A stretch of 64,000 nucleotides of DNA from Perca fluviatilis (taxonomy: Eukaryota; Chordata; Actinopteri; Perciformes; Percidae): contig NC_053118.1 of assembly GCF_010015445.1 (NCBI RefSeq), positions 17,527,437 to 17,591,436 on the forward strand, given 5' to 3'. Below the pieces are notes generated by a model. That model did not search any database and was not told the origin of the DNA. It was given only the letters and a program-made list of their open reading frames with translations. The translations under genes and the position numbers were made by a program. Shown here one piece after another: positions 1 to 19,342 of this stretch (its first letter is position 1; each line of letters opens with the position of its first letter).

Positions 1-6897
<6,897 letters not shown>

Positions 6898-8180
6898 CAG
6901 CTGTAGGGAGCCGGGGCTCCACTTTTTGGGGTTTTTATCCCTAATCCCCTCTTCCCTGGAAACCTGGCTTGTGTGTGTAACAGGGCAAGGAAAGTTCAAG
7001 TGACTGTCTTTAATTTATGAAAATCCTTCGGACTCCATTCTCTGAGCCCTCCCCAGGCCGTCCTTGCTCGAGGAGGGTCATCACTGAGCTGTGGTGGATT
7101 ACAAACCAGAGAGAGGCCCACAAAGTGACACTACTTGCAACATGAATGGCAACTGGATGACACAGAGCAGAGCACCACGGTTGGGAAACTGTTCTGCACT
7201 TGGGGGGGAAAGTACTTTTTAATAAAGATAAATAAATGAATAAATAAATAAATAGCTGAAAAACAAAAACTGTAACCAAAGTTGCTGTCTCGTTTACAGT
7301 GAGTTTGGGAGACACAGTGTGCCCTAGCTCTCCCCTCGAGGGCACAATGAGTCTGTAACTGGTTGACGTTCAGAGGTGAAGCAGACTGACAAGTGGCCTA
7401 CTGGTTATAGTTGCTGTAGTTGGATTTTCACCAGTCAGCCCGACAGTAGACTAAGTGCTGTCAATAGACACCTTCACCGGGGAGGCCTGTGCAGTGTGCA
7501 GTAGATTGTAGGACATTTTCTGTACCGTACTGCTCTTGAGTGTAAGCATTCTGTAACACACGGTTCACACAGAAGCAGAAGATGCAGCTCTTTAGAGTTT
7601 TGAGGTCATTTTAGTTTGGTGTTAAACAAAATGGCTTTCTTCCCCAAAGTATCAAGAACCTACAACACCCTTACCTCCTCTTATCCCTTGATTGTATGAA
7701 TACCCTTATGAAAAGAAATCGCCTCTTAGGACTGGTTTTCAACTTCAAATACAGCTTTGCTGTGGTGTATATATAATGTTGTACATTACACTTCCTTTCT
7801 CTGTGTGTCTCTGTCTGTGTCACTATTCTCACACTTGTTCGTGGTGAGGGATTGAGGCTGACATTAGTTTGGTCTGTGACCTCCAGTCCCTGCTGATTTA
7901 GACCCACGCCTCTGGTCTCTCCACAGCGCCGTAGTACAGCAGACACGACTCAAACCTGTTATATCCTGGTACAACAAAATAAACTAGATGAAGTACACAT
8001 TTGACAATTTTTCTTCAGTCATGGATTCTGCATATTTGTATTTCAGACTATGTAGCTAAGACAACATGTAAATTCCTCCCTTTCCCTTTTTTGGCTCAAT
8101 GAATATCATTTATTCAGTATGAAATCTTTATACTATATGTTCCACGTGGTAAGAATAAATGTACATTAAATCTTCGTAAG
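6898..8180 (+). other. arid1a: ARID1A 3' untranslated region with two polyadenylation signals
   Basis: Non-coding sequence after the ARID1A stop. Canonical AATAAA signals occur at 7978-7983 and 8154-8159, so the transcript probably ends near 8000 or 8180. A run of AATAAATAAATA-type tetramers lies at about 7228-7252. No other gene is apparent here. Confidence 0.75.
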
Positions 8181-9090
8181 CTGTTTGATGGTTTTGTTCT
8201 TTTGGATTAGTGACCTCTTCTGGACAAACAATTAAAACTAATGTGTGAATTCACACAAAATCGGGTTCAAAAGAATTTCTGAAATACATGCTTCTGCACC
8301 TCAGTGCTCAGGAAACATGGTCTTTATTGGTTGACTCAACTGTTGACATGGGAATGCATTGGCTATATTACCGTTTAGTGAGTCATTAACACTACATGAC
8401 ATAAAGCCTGAAGGAGGGGACCGCACACGGGCTCTCTCTGAATGAACTTAATATTTAACCAAACAGCATTATGCTAGATTAAATCAACATTTTAGCGTAT
8501 ACCTTAATCATGAGCCAAACAGAAACAGTGGGTAAAAAACCACTTAGTGTTCATTTTAATATACATCAGATATCAGAGGAACAAGAAAATCACTATTATA
8601 AACAGATTTTATGAGCGTACTTAAAAGGCATGTGTAAGAAGATTTACCATACATTCAAGCCAATCAAATGTATTACACTACAAAGACAGGAAACAATCTC
8701 ACATGTTTTGAATGAAGGATAACCTACTTGCACCCATAGACCGTATATAAGCTTGCACCACTTGAAAAACCAGTCCATTAGGCGGTTTCGCGCTCCGCCT
8801 GCTGGAGAGAATAAATATTTCACTCTTCACGTGACCAAAAGAGAGCAAGAGACACGACCATAGACTATAAAAGGACACGACCTTATTTTTTTGAAAGTAT
8901 ATGGACACGACGTTACCAAAAAGCTGATTATAACTGGTTATAAAACGTAAGTCAATAAAGGCTAAACTATCATTGGTATTATTTTTGCTACACTTATGCT
9001 ATTAAAACATAAATCATTGTGCATGTAGCACAAACTATATGGGTTCTCCCCCATCTGGGCTCACCTTTATTTTGAAATTAGTTTGATTAC
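8181..9090. other. ARID1A-PIGV intergenic spacer, no gene recognised
   Basis: AT-rich spacer with no convincing coding exon. The stretches CATAGACCGTATATAAG (8736) and CATAGACTATAAAAGG (8860) resemble the CATAGACTGTATATAA word common in dispersed fish repeats, but I could not define element ends. Confidence 0.5.
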
Positions 9091-9101
9091 ACCGGAAGTG
9101 A
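9091..9101 (+). promoter_or_regulatory. ETS/GABP-type motif in the probable PIGV promoter
   Basis: ACCGGAAGTGA matches the ETS-family consensus that is typical of TATA-less housekeeping promoters. It lies about 330 nt upstream of the PIGV start codon, next to a rise in CpG content. A promoter role is inferred from motif and position only. Confidence 0.55.
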
Positions 9102-9421
9102 AAAGTCCCGTTCGAAACGAAGCAGAGCTGCTGCAGTATTGAGGATGTGAGGACAAAGAATGCAACTGAGAAAACCCGAAAACAAACGCTGATTGACGAC
9201 GGGTATCGGTCTAATAAAATTAGTGTTTACCTTCACCTAAATTTATAAAACCAATGAAAACGCGAAACTTTCAGAATCTCGTTCGCCGAGTTATGTTGTC
9301 CTAAGCTAGCTATGTTTTATAGACAATATGACGAATCCAGCAGTGACTGTCTCGTAGCAGCGACAATGCTCAGGCCTGTCATAACCGGCTTTTTCGGATT
9401 TTCTCCGTCACATCAATGACT

Positions 9422-11282
9422 ATGGATGTCAGAGCAGTTCTGGAGTTTGCCACAGTTACCAGGGGTCTGTCGTTGTTTTTGCAGGTACGTTTTAACCAAG
9501 TTGGACGTGAATGTCACAATATGCTAATCTCGTTTCACCATTTTATAGCTATAATGTTTATCAACAGTTAACCCTCATTTCCTCTGATGTTGAAGTCACC
9601 TTGGCAATTGTGTTTCTGTGGGGTAAAGTTAGCTAATGAGTGGTGCTCAGGGAAGTACTGTACACCTATGTGCTTTGTTTCTCTGGACAGATTTATTTGA
9701 ATGTTAAATATGTCTCCTCAGGCTGTCTTCAATGCTGTCATCCCTGACCATGATGCTGATGCGTTCAGACCCCCACGGACAGAGGAGCCTCTGTACTTGG
9801 ACTCCGCAGTGGAGTGGTTGCTGGGTGGCCTCTCTCACTGGGATGCCGAGCACTTCCTCTTCATTGCAGAGAGAGGATACCTTTATGAGCACAACTTTGC
9901 TTTCTTCCCCCTTTTTCCCATCATCCTCCGAGGGCTGGCCGAGACGCTGCTGTGGCCCCTGAGCAGCTGGCTGAGTGTGCGGGGGCGTTTGCTGGTGGCT
10001 GTGGCTCTGGGGAACAGTGCCCTCTTCCTGCTGAGTGTGGTCGCCTTGTACGCGCTCAGTAGGATAGTTCTTCAGGACAGGCGTCTTGCTCTGCTCTCCA
10101 GCCTGCTGTACTGCATCACACCTGCCAATGTTTTCATGACCGCTGGATACTCCGAGAGCCTGTTTGCTGCGCTCACATTTGGTGGTCTGTTCCTCCTGGA
10201 GAAAGGATTCACCTTCCGAGCCTGCCTGGCTCTCAGTATAGCCACTGCAGCACGATCTAATGGACTTGTTAACATAGGGTTTCTACTCTATCTTCCATCA
10301 CTGCACGCTATTTCCCAAATTCGTGTGTATCGAACAACGACAAAAGGCCACAGTAAAGTCTTCCATTATATCTGGGCCATCATCCGTCTCCTGCTTACCT
10401 CCCTCTTGGGAACTGCAATTATTGCCCTTCCCTTCTTTGCTTTCCAGTACTATGGGTATAGGACGTTTTGCACACCATCGGTCTCCTTGGAACGGATCCC
10501 CCCTGCTCTTCTGTCGCTGGCTGAACTAAAGGGCTACCGGGTTCCAGATGAAAATGGTCCACCGCCCCTCTGGTGCATGAGACCTCTCCCCCTGCTTTAT
10601 TCTCATATCCAGGATGTTTATTGGGATGTAGGCTTCCTCCGCTACTTTGAGCTAAAGCAGATACCAAACTTTATTCTGGCTCTACCTATGGCTACCCTCG
10701 GCATAATGGCAGCATATGCATATTTTCAAGCCAATCCAGAACTGTGTCTGAGACTCGGGCTTTGGGAGACAGATGCAAATAAACGACTTGACAAACCTAC
10801 ACCAGGATTGTTCAATCCCAGAGTGTTCGTGTATGTTGTACATTCAACAGTACTTCTGGCGTTTGGAACGTTGTGCATGCATGTGCAGGTAAGTCAGTGA
10901 TATAATCACCTTCTTGTGGAATGTTTTAATATGTCTGGGTGTGAGGAACAACTGTTGATTTCCACTCATTCCCATTTTTAATCTGCATTTCTAGGTTCTA
11001 ACCAGATTCATGGCCTCCTCGACTCCCGTGCCCTTCTGGATAAGTGCACACCTGCTTCTCCTCAATGAACCACTTCTTCATCGAAGAAAGACCTCAAATC
11101 CCAATGTACAGCTACAGACACATTCCAGGAATGGATGCAAGCACACACCTCAAAACCCCATCATTGCACTTCTGCCACACTTTAAAACCTGTTCTCCTAC
11201 CACACAGAGCGTCCTGGGATACTTCCTCTCTTACTGGGTGCTGGGCCTGGCACTGCATTGTAACTTCTTGCCATGGACATGA
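9422..11282 (+). CDS. pigv: PIGV, GPI mannosyltransferase 2
   Basis: ER multi-pass enzyme that adds the second mannose (alpha-1,6) to the GPI-anchor precursor, using dolichol-phosphate-mannose (GT-C fold family). Coding exons: 9422-9484, 9722-10888 and 10995-11282 (stop TGA), all GT-AG, giving 505 residues against about 493 in human. The first exon encodes [20 protein letters not shown] and joins in frame to the [10 protein letters not shown] segment, as in human PIGV, so the ATG at 9422 is preferred over the in-frame ATG at 9701, which lies in the intron. Family landmarks include the luminal [16 protein letters not shown] loop with its acidic residue, [36 protein letters not shown] and the C-terminal LHCNFLPWT. 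Several hydrophobic membrane spans are evident. The short spacing from ARID1A and the gene order match human 1p36. Confidence 0.96.
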
Positions 11283-11825
11283 CTTAAGCTTTAAATGCAA
11301 TATCTCTATTAAGGACTGGGCTATACATCATGTTTAGATCTCACACACACACACTTTACAGTACATCAACAGACCATTTTTGTTTTGGCACTAATTGTTG
11401 AAAATGAACTCAATAACTTCAATTTGGGTAAATAAATGCAATGCAAAAAAAGTAAAAGTACTTATTATATTTATGTTGCCCTGTCCTACATTGAACTTAT
11501 TGACATGCCTACATTTTTGATGCAGATTTATTCATGCAATAGTCAACTAATTTGACTTGGATTTTTAACAGTTAGAGAACAAACTCAAATGTACAATACT
11601 CCTTGAAACTTTATTGAACACTGTTTAACTGTAAATATTGGGGAAGATTATGCTTGTACTTGAAAATGAAAACTTTTTGTTTCTTACTGAGGTCCTGCTG
11701 AAGCATAACATTTTATTTACTCTACTTTAATATTGCATGTTTTCGAAGAATTATTCCAAGTTATAGTTTGGGATTTTTGAATGTGAATGAAAAAAAAAAT
11801 AAAGATTTTGTTGCTGTTTAAGGGT
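11283..11825 (+). other. pigv: PIGV 3' untranslated region
   Basis: AT-rich sequence after the PIGV stop with a canonical AATAAA at 11798-11803, followed by a T/G-rich downstream stretch. The transcript end is inferred. Confidence 0.65.
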
Positions 11826-12750
11826 CCTAAATTTAGTTTTATTTTCATGTAGAAGTAATCCTTTTTTTGAGGCATTAATGTAAAACTGCTATATTGTGTT
11901 TTGTTGTAAAGAACATTGGCTACCAAAGTTGCACTGGAAAGTTTACCCTTGAATTAAATATTAAACTAAATGTGATAAATCTAAAACACGTGTATGTATG
12001 TAAACTGTTTTTGTTATCTTCCTTCATGGTTTGTTTTACTGCACAGACTCAAGTTATCTCTGATGCTTGCAGACATATCTTTAAAACCACTAGAGGTTGC
12101 TGTTACTCTTAAAACTATTGAGTGCACCATCTAACCTCATCCAAAAAACACAAAATTTAACTGAAGCCCTCTGTGATTTGCAGTTTCCATGTAGTCAAAG
12201 CAAGAGTTTTGACAAAAACTGATACAATATGTGTATTCGTCAATGACAAAGAAAAAATAACTGGAATAGTTACCACTCAGGGTGTTTCTCTGGGGAACAA
12301 TGCAATACATTTAAGATTTTATAGCATGATATCGTTTGGCCTGTATAAAATGTTTTGAATATTAACAATTATCCCTGGGTCATAGGCTAAAAAAAAAATA
12401 AGAGCCTAAGTAGTGGCTATAATTGCACATCCATTACACATAGTCTAATTAATTAGATTGTGCTATGACAAACAACTCAATCAACTAGTCTTCTTAGCAG
12501 AACAATGTTGGAAACACACTGAATAATGTCACCGCTATGAACACAGAACACTGGCCTTGGAGTCAAACAGTGAGAATATCGCCTGTTAATTATCACAGGT
12601 CCAGAAAGCACTCAGCATGATAACAAGGGCAGTCTCAGCAGCTAATGGTTGCTTGGTAGAAAGTTGGGCTTATTAAAGGCTCTGGAGAATTAATCCATGC
12701 AGAGACACAAACGTTCAGACTGTAGATCTCACTTTACAGTTATGAAAAAA
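11826..12750. other. PIGV-ZDHHC18 spacer, nothing recognised
   Basis: AT-rich intergenic sequence. I see no exon with splice sites and no recognisable element. Confidence 0.5.
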
Positions 12751-12754
12751 GATG

Positions 12755-13520
12755 ACAAGAGTATTTAAATATCTAAAACACATCTTGACTAGCACCCAAC
12801 AAATGTAATTATGGATATCCAAAATTGGCTTTATGAATAGTAAAAAAGCAATTTCAGATATCTACAATTATAATTAGGACCAGAAGCAATGCAATTGCAG
12901 AGATCCATAAACGTATTGTGGATATCTGGGTAGATAGAACATAAAAAGGCGTCCTTATCCATAATAGCATTTCTCCTATAGTCAAAATTATAGTATCACT
13001 AGAGGTATCTGCAATTCTTACTAGTAGAAAATGTATTTCAAGATATCTACAACTATATTTATCCTAGTCAAAATTCCACTTAATACATATCTGAAATATG
13101 GATATCTGGAATTAAAATTAGGACTAGTAACAATTGGACTGTATATATCTGAAATTGGAGTAATTGAATTCTATTGCAGATATATTGATTCTGGATAGGA
13201 ATAATGTTATTGTGGGTATCTGAAATGTTCTTTTTGACAACTAGGAAAAATATAATTAGGGGTTTCTGCAATAGCCTACATATCCAGTCTAGCTATTACA
13301 TGTTAAAACTTGCACTTTTTAAGGATTTAAAATAGGCCTATTTAACATTTTGTTTTGACTTATACAATCAAAGTTATAGATAGCCTATCTTGAAATACAA
13401 TTACTACAGTAAGATTTGTATTGTGAATATATTTAATTCCGACTAGTGAGAATATCATTTTGACTAAGAACAGTGCTATTATGGATATCTAAATTGTGAT
13501 TACAGATATAAGTGTGGTTC
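12755..13520. repeat. Decayed AT-rich tandem array built on GATATCT and ACTAGT words
   Basis: The words GGATATCTG, AGATATCTACAA, GTATATATCTGAAATT and GGTATCTGCAATT recur more than ten times, alternating with GACTAGTAA / ACTAGTAGAAA / CCTAGTCAAAATT words. The spacing is irregular, around 40-70 nt. The pattern fits an old minisatellite or satellite-like array whose unit is roughly one ACTAGT word, an AT-rich spacer and one GATATCT word. No coding potential was seen. Confidence 0.7.
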
Positions 13521-13559
13521 GATTAAGTGTTAAAACATAGATATAAAGAGGTTAAAACG

Positions 13560-14028
13560 GCTTGCTGTTAGGCAGCATACGTCAACATCCACCTCGTGAC
13601 GTACATTGGCTGACGGCAACAAAAAAAAGGAAATGTGTAGCTAACGTTACTGCCGCAAGGAGCTTGAGCCGATGCTCGTCCGTTGGTGTCGGATATTTGA
13701 TAATAGGCTATTAATATAACAAAAGGAGTACTAATATTTATGAATGGCTTTAATTTAACTAGCTACCAAAGATGGTAGTTAACCTTGAGTCTACTCGGGA
13801 ACTGATTCAGCTCGTAAAACAGTGCTAAAGAGAAGAATGCCTTTGCTGGTTCGCTAGCTAGCTAGCGTTAGCTAGCTTTCAGGATGTGCAGCTGAACGCT
13901 AACCGAACAGGCTAAATATCAACGTACAATGACTGCTTCTTGAGAGTACAGTCTCTCGAAAACGCTGCGAGAAAGGAGTGTTTTGTGTGTGCCTTTAGCT
14001 ACCTCCGAACAGCGTCGATACTGTTTAC
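13560..14028 (+). promoter_or_regulatory. Probable ZDHHC18 promoter and 5'UTR
   Basis: Sequence just upstream of the ZDHHC18 start becomes richer in G+C and CpG (CGTCAACATCCACCTCGTGACG at the 5' side). It contains the palindromic run GCTAGCTAGCTAGCGTTAGC at about 13853-13872 and a GCTAACGTTA word at 13640. No TATA box is obvious. The assignment rests on position and composition. Confidence 0.45.
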
Positions 14029-17000
14029 ATGATGAAGAACTGCGAGTACCAGCAGATTGACCCGCGGGCGCTGTCGGTGTCGCCCTCGTCCGCACAGAAC
14101 CACACCGAGAAGAAAGTGCAGCGGTCGCGGAGGAAATGGGAAGTGTTCCCAGGAAAGAACAGGTTTTTCTGCGATGGACGGATCATCCTGGCCAGACAGA
14201 GCGGTGTCCTTCCTCTGACACTGGGCCTTATTGTTGTCACGTGTGGCCTTTTCTTTGCATTCGAGTGAGTAACTAGAAATGGCCTTCTTTCCAGTGAAAA
14301 CTGAATGCTACATGAAATGTCTTTTCTGATGTGCACAATTGTTTCTTGTATTATACAGTGTTTTGTGACAACATATTTAGGGATTAAAGTGTTTTTAAAT
14401 ACAGGTCAGACTGGAACAAACGTATCGTTTTCTTTTACAGTTGCCCATTCCTGGTAGAGCATCTGACCGTCTTTATACCTGTGATTGGTGGGGTGCTTTG
14501 TGTGTTTGTGCTCCTCTCCCTGCTGAGAACCAGCTTTACAGACCCAGGCATCTTACCTAGGGCCACCCCAGATGAAGCAGCAGACATAGAGAAGCAGATA
14601 GGTAAGACACACCCTGGAGTTGTGTACTTGCTGTGGGACAGATGGGGTAAAAGAGCTTTGCCATATGGGGAATCTCTGAAGGATGTGTTTGTTGTTGAAC
14701 TACATACCAAGACCTAAGCAGCTTACTGTATCATGGCTGAAGAGTACAAAAGCCTGACATAGCTTTATTTGTGTTTTTATTTATTCCTTATTCTACAGTT
14801 TGAGTGCTTATTGGGTGAACTACTTTGATCAAATGTGCAAGTCTCATTACATCTCTCCCCTTGTACATTTCTATTTCAAGATACCTCAGGATCCTCTACG
14901 TATCGCCCCCCTCCGCGAACCAAGGAGATCCTCATCAACCAGCAGGTGGTAAAGCTCAAATACTGCTTCACTTGTAAAATGTTCCGCCCTCCTCGGACCT
15001 CCCACTGCAGCCTGTGTGACAACTGTGTGGGTAAGGATGTGGTGGGAAGTTACCACATATTCCAGCTGCACTAATTAAACTTAACAACTTAATGTCATTG
15101 CCAAGAAGAACATACCATACTGCTTGGCTGGCAGGTTTCCATTAGTTGTCTTCATGCAGCGCACCTTCCAATGTTAATCCACTGATCTGTGTCTTGAATG
15201 TACAATGCTGAAATATAATAAAATCAAAAAGATACAACTAGAAAACCATACTCTTACCTCTTAGACATAAAGTGGGTGGCCTTAAAAGCATTAGGTCATC
15301 ATTTGGCAAGACAGAGTAAACTGGTCTTTGCAGGTTGAGACTTCAGAGAGCCTCTTTTGGCAGCCTGAAAGGTCTGTCCTGTTAATGGATAGGTTCACTT
15401 TTTATTTTTTTTGTTTGGAAACATTCCTCACATGTATGTAAATATGTATTGTTTGTGCTTGCTGTAATAATTTCTCCTCTCTATGTTGGTTGTTTAAAAG
15501 ATCACTTCCTAACCTGCTTCCAATGGAACAAATGCTGACAAAATCCGAAGACCTCGTTCAGTGCAAAAAAACTGAAGCCAGTATGATGCTTCAGCACTCT
15601 GGGTTAATCAAACCCAGTATGTTTCTTACAAAATTAAAGTAGTTTTAGTACAAAGTTCCATCTTTGTGTTTCCACCAACAGTGTTTACTTGCTGGCCTGT
15701 GGTGGAGGGATAATAACACAGAGAGAATTTCGTACTTACGGTCTTTAACTTTGGAAGATGCCCACTTTTAGTCAAACTCAGACTCCTGAAGCCTCACTGG
15801 TAATATTAGCTATACTGTGGAATCTGTTTTTGCACAGAACGAGAACTGTGGATTTTTTCCCCCAATCGCTTACATTAGAAATGCATTAGGAAGGAATCTT
15901 TTCTTTTTTTAATGGGCCAGTATGAACAGGAGGAACGATTACAGCAAGAACAAACTGTTTTAATAATCACATGGACACCTGTGGACACCTGTGTTTGTGA
16001 ACCAATTCTTTAACTGGAACAGGACAAACCTAATTTGATGAAATGGCCATATTAATTCCAGTTTAGGAGTGATTGTGTTTTATAATTAATTTAATATAGG
16101 TTAGGTATTAAGCCTTACTACTATTATACTTTACAACTACTATAAACATGCCTCTCTAATCTTTATGTATACTGTTTTTTCACCCTCAGAACGATTTGAT
16201 CACCACTGCCCGTGGGTGGGGAACTGTGTGGGCAAACGCAATTACCGCTTTTTCTACAGCTTCATCATCTCTCTGTCTTTTCTGACATCTTTTATATTTG
16301 GCTGTGTCATCACGCACCTTACCCTGCGTAAGTATTCTCTCAACGTATAAAGACACAAATGCTCTCCGTAGTTGTGTGACGTTCCTGTCATGTTATTAAG
16401 AACCACTTTAAGATTTCTTTTGTTTCTTTTCAGGTTCTCAAGAAGGTAAAAACCTTGTTCAAGCCATTCAAGAGAGCCCTGCCAGATATCCTTTTGTACA
16501 TCCCAAATGTTCACACAATCAACCTGTTTATGAGATCTTTTTAAATTTGCTACTATTTTGTGTCAAGAAATAACACAAGTTGACTGTTGACAAGGCATTT
16601 CCTGCTGCTCCTCAGCCTAAACCCACGTCTAATAGGATCAGAGAGTTAGCGTCCAGCAAAACAGTACTTTTAGGCAGATGGCTTTCCAGGAGAGGGTTTG
16701 CTGCCTCATGTTCTCATGAGATGATGTTAGTGGCTAGACAAATATAGACAGCATGACTACAAAGTGGTTTGATTTGTTATTCACAGACAGGGTGTGGGTT
16801 AATATCCTCAAGGTGTGCAGGATTTGCATGACATTATATCATCTTATTGGAGTCTGTGTATGTGTGTGTTTTGTCTTTCTGAATTCAGACAGTACTATTG
16901 TAGAGGTACTTGTAACTTACTTGAGTAATTCCTTTTTTCTTTTACATCTGATATTCTAATATTGGAAAAATGAACTGCAGTGATATGAAGTGGTTGTAGG

Positions 17001-19302
17001 GCTGGGCAGTATATTATTATATTATCCATATACGAGACTAGATATTGTCTTAAATTTTGGATATGGTGATATGACACAAGTGTTGTCTTTTCATGGTTTT
17101 ACAGGCTGCATTACTTTACTACATATTAAGTGGTGTAATGTTCTAAATTGACCAGACTGTTGTAGCTGTTCTGTTATTTGCCTTTACCCACTTAGTCGTT
17201 ATATCCACATTATTGATGATTATTTATCTAAAATCTCAGTGTACATTTTTTGTGAAAGCACCAAAAGTCAACCCTACAATATCGACATTGATGTATTTGG
17301 TCCAAAATATTGTGATATTTGATTTTCTCCGTATCGCCCAGCTCTAAGCGGTTGTGTGTTATTTGTGGTACGATGGCTTCAGAATTCATATTAATATCGC
17401 CCATGTGTTATGTGAAGTTTGTTGATATAGAAATATTTGCAACTAATTGATTCTATGCTACGTCTTAATATTGACAATATTGATAACTAGTTTTATATTA
17501 GTAAGGCATGACATTGAGACATAAGATGTTGTGCTTTGTGCAGAAAGAAAACATTCCACAGTCTGTTATCTTGACAGATTTGTAGACCGATTTTTAATCA
17601 TTAGCTTTAATTGCCATCTGTCTTAAATAATTATTTGTAATTGTGATATTATCATACCTTGACTCTTCCTTGTGCACTGTGGTGGAGTTGGTGATTTGTT
17701 TCTTCTCCATCTGGTCTATTATGGGCCTCTCAGGCTTCCATACGTACTTAGTAGCCTCCAACCTCACAACAAATGAAGACGTAAGTACTCGTGCCCGTAT
17801 ATGGTATGATTCAGTTCTTGATTGTTAAAATTGACTTTATCCACCAACTGACAGCTTACTTTATGTATTCACTGTGCAGATAAAGGGCTCCTGGTCAAGT
17901 AAAAGGTGTGCAGAGGATTCTGGGAACCCGTACAGTTACAACAGTATTATAACCAACTGCTGTGCGACGTTATGTGGCCCCATGCCCCCAAGGTGAGTAA
18001 AGATGTCCCCATCCCACAAGCCAGTGTTTCTCAAATGGGGTACGTGTACCCCTAGGGGTACTCTAGAGTACTGCAGGGGGTATGTGAGATTTTTGCAAAA
18101 TGCTAATTAAAAAAATATGTGATTCATATTTCATAAAATTATTATAATGCATACCTGCAAACTAGTCACTTTTCTGTTTTGAATGGGAAAATGTCATCCA
18201 ACTGAATCGTGTAGATCTGTTATCTACCGGACCGAATAGCAATGCGGATTTCTGTACCTTATTTAGGTGCCAATTAAATGCCTGCGCTTTCTCTCTGAGG
18301 CAACTGAAACATCGCTGCACAGGACCCTAGTTAACACTACACCTGACAGCAGGTAACGTTAGCCTACCGTTAGCTAGCAGCTGAAGTAAACACGGTAAAA
18401 ATGCTGACAGCTAAACGGTGTAAAAGTGTGACTGTATTTCACTGGAGAGGATTCTCAGACCAGACTGTAGCTGCTGTTGTCTGAAAAACAACACAAACTC
18501 AGCCCTTCTGAGTTTGCAGGTCTGAAAATACAATAATGAATACATTTAGTGATGATTTGAAATAAAGCATTCTAATGGTTTTTTTTTTTGTTGTTTGTTG
18601 AAAATGCTTCATGTACATTGATGACCGTTACAGTGACAATACATGTAGAGTCCATGTTAGTGCATCCTAACACAATCCTCTCTTCTCTAGTCTGATTGAC
18701 AGAAGAGGTTTCCTGCCTTTTGATGAAGCAATCCCTGCTGCTTCGGCCTCGGAGATGGAGCTGCCTCGCTTCGCAGCCAAGAATGACGCACACATGGTAG
18801 GATGAACCAGCGTGTGGTCCCTCCCAAGTCCTGACTGTCCCATAGCTCCTGTGGTGGTGTTGTTGTTGTTGTTGTTGTTGTTGTTAGGCTGACCCTGTGT
18901 GCCTTCTCCACTCTGTGTCCACTCCTTCATCCTCCAGACTTCCAGCCTCACTCCCACAAGTAGAGTTGCCGACATGTAGTACTTTGAATCTGTGCCCAGT
19001 GTTATGAAAGTTGTGCATTTAATACGTAATGTTTAATTGTGAATGGACTTTTGGGCAGTCTCTGATTGGACCTGAACAACATTACTAGGGCTCAGCTTAC
19101 GATGGCTTGGAACTGACACGCAATATAAAGACAAATATCCACAGTAGAAATGACTAAGCTAGCTCAATTCATACGACTGAAGAGTATCACCATGCAGCCT
19201 GCACTGCTGTGTCACTTGTTTGAGCTTGAGAACAAAATGTCTCGGAAGCCACTTGTAAAACAGTTTGGCATCATTGGGTAGTTAAAAATGCGAGAAAGTT
19301 TG

Positions 19303-19342
<40 letters not shown>

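Noticed and set aside
9701..9721. ATG at 9701 as the PIGV start
   Set aside because: It lies in the intron before the acceptor at 9721. The upstream exon at 9422 supplies an N-terminus matching the family.
12770..13520. The spaced repeats as a CRISPR-like array
   Set aside because: Units are degenerate and irregularly spaced, there are no constant repeats with unique spacers, and the genome is eukaryotic.
16486..17690. A sequencing error or pseudogene explanation for the missing AG acceptor of ZDHHC18 exon 6
   Set aside because: The 5' splice site, branch site and AC end together match U12 AT-AC rules, and the frame is restored exactly.
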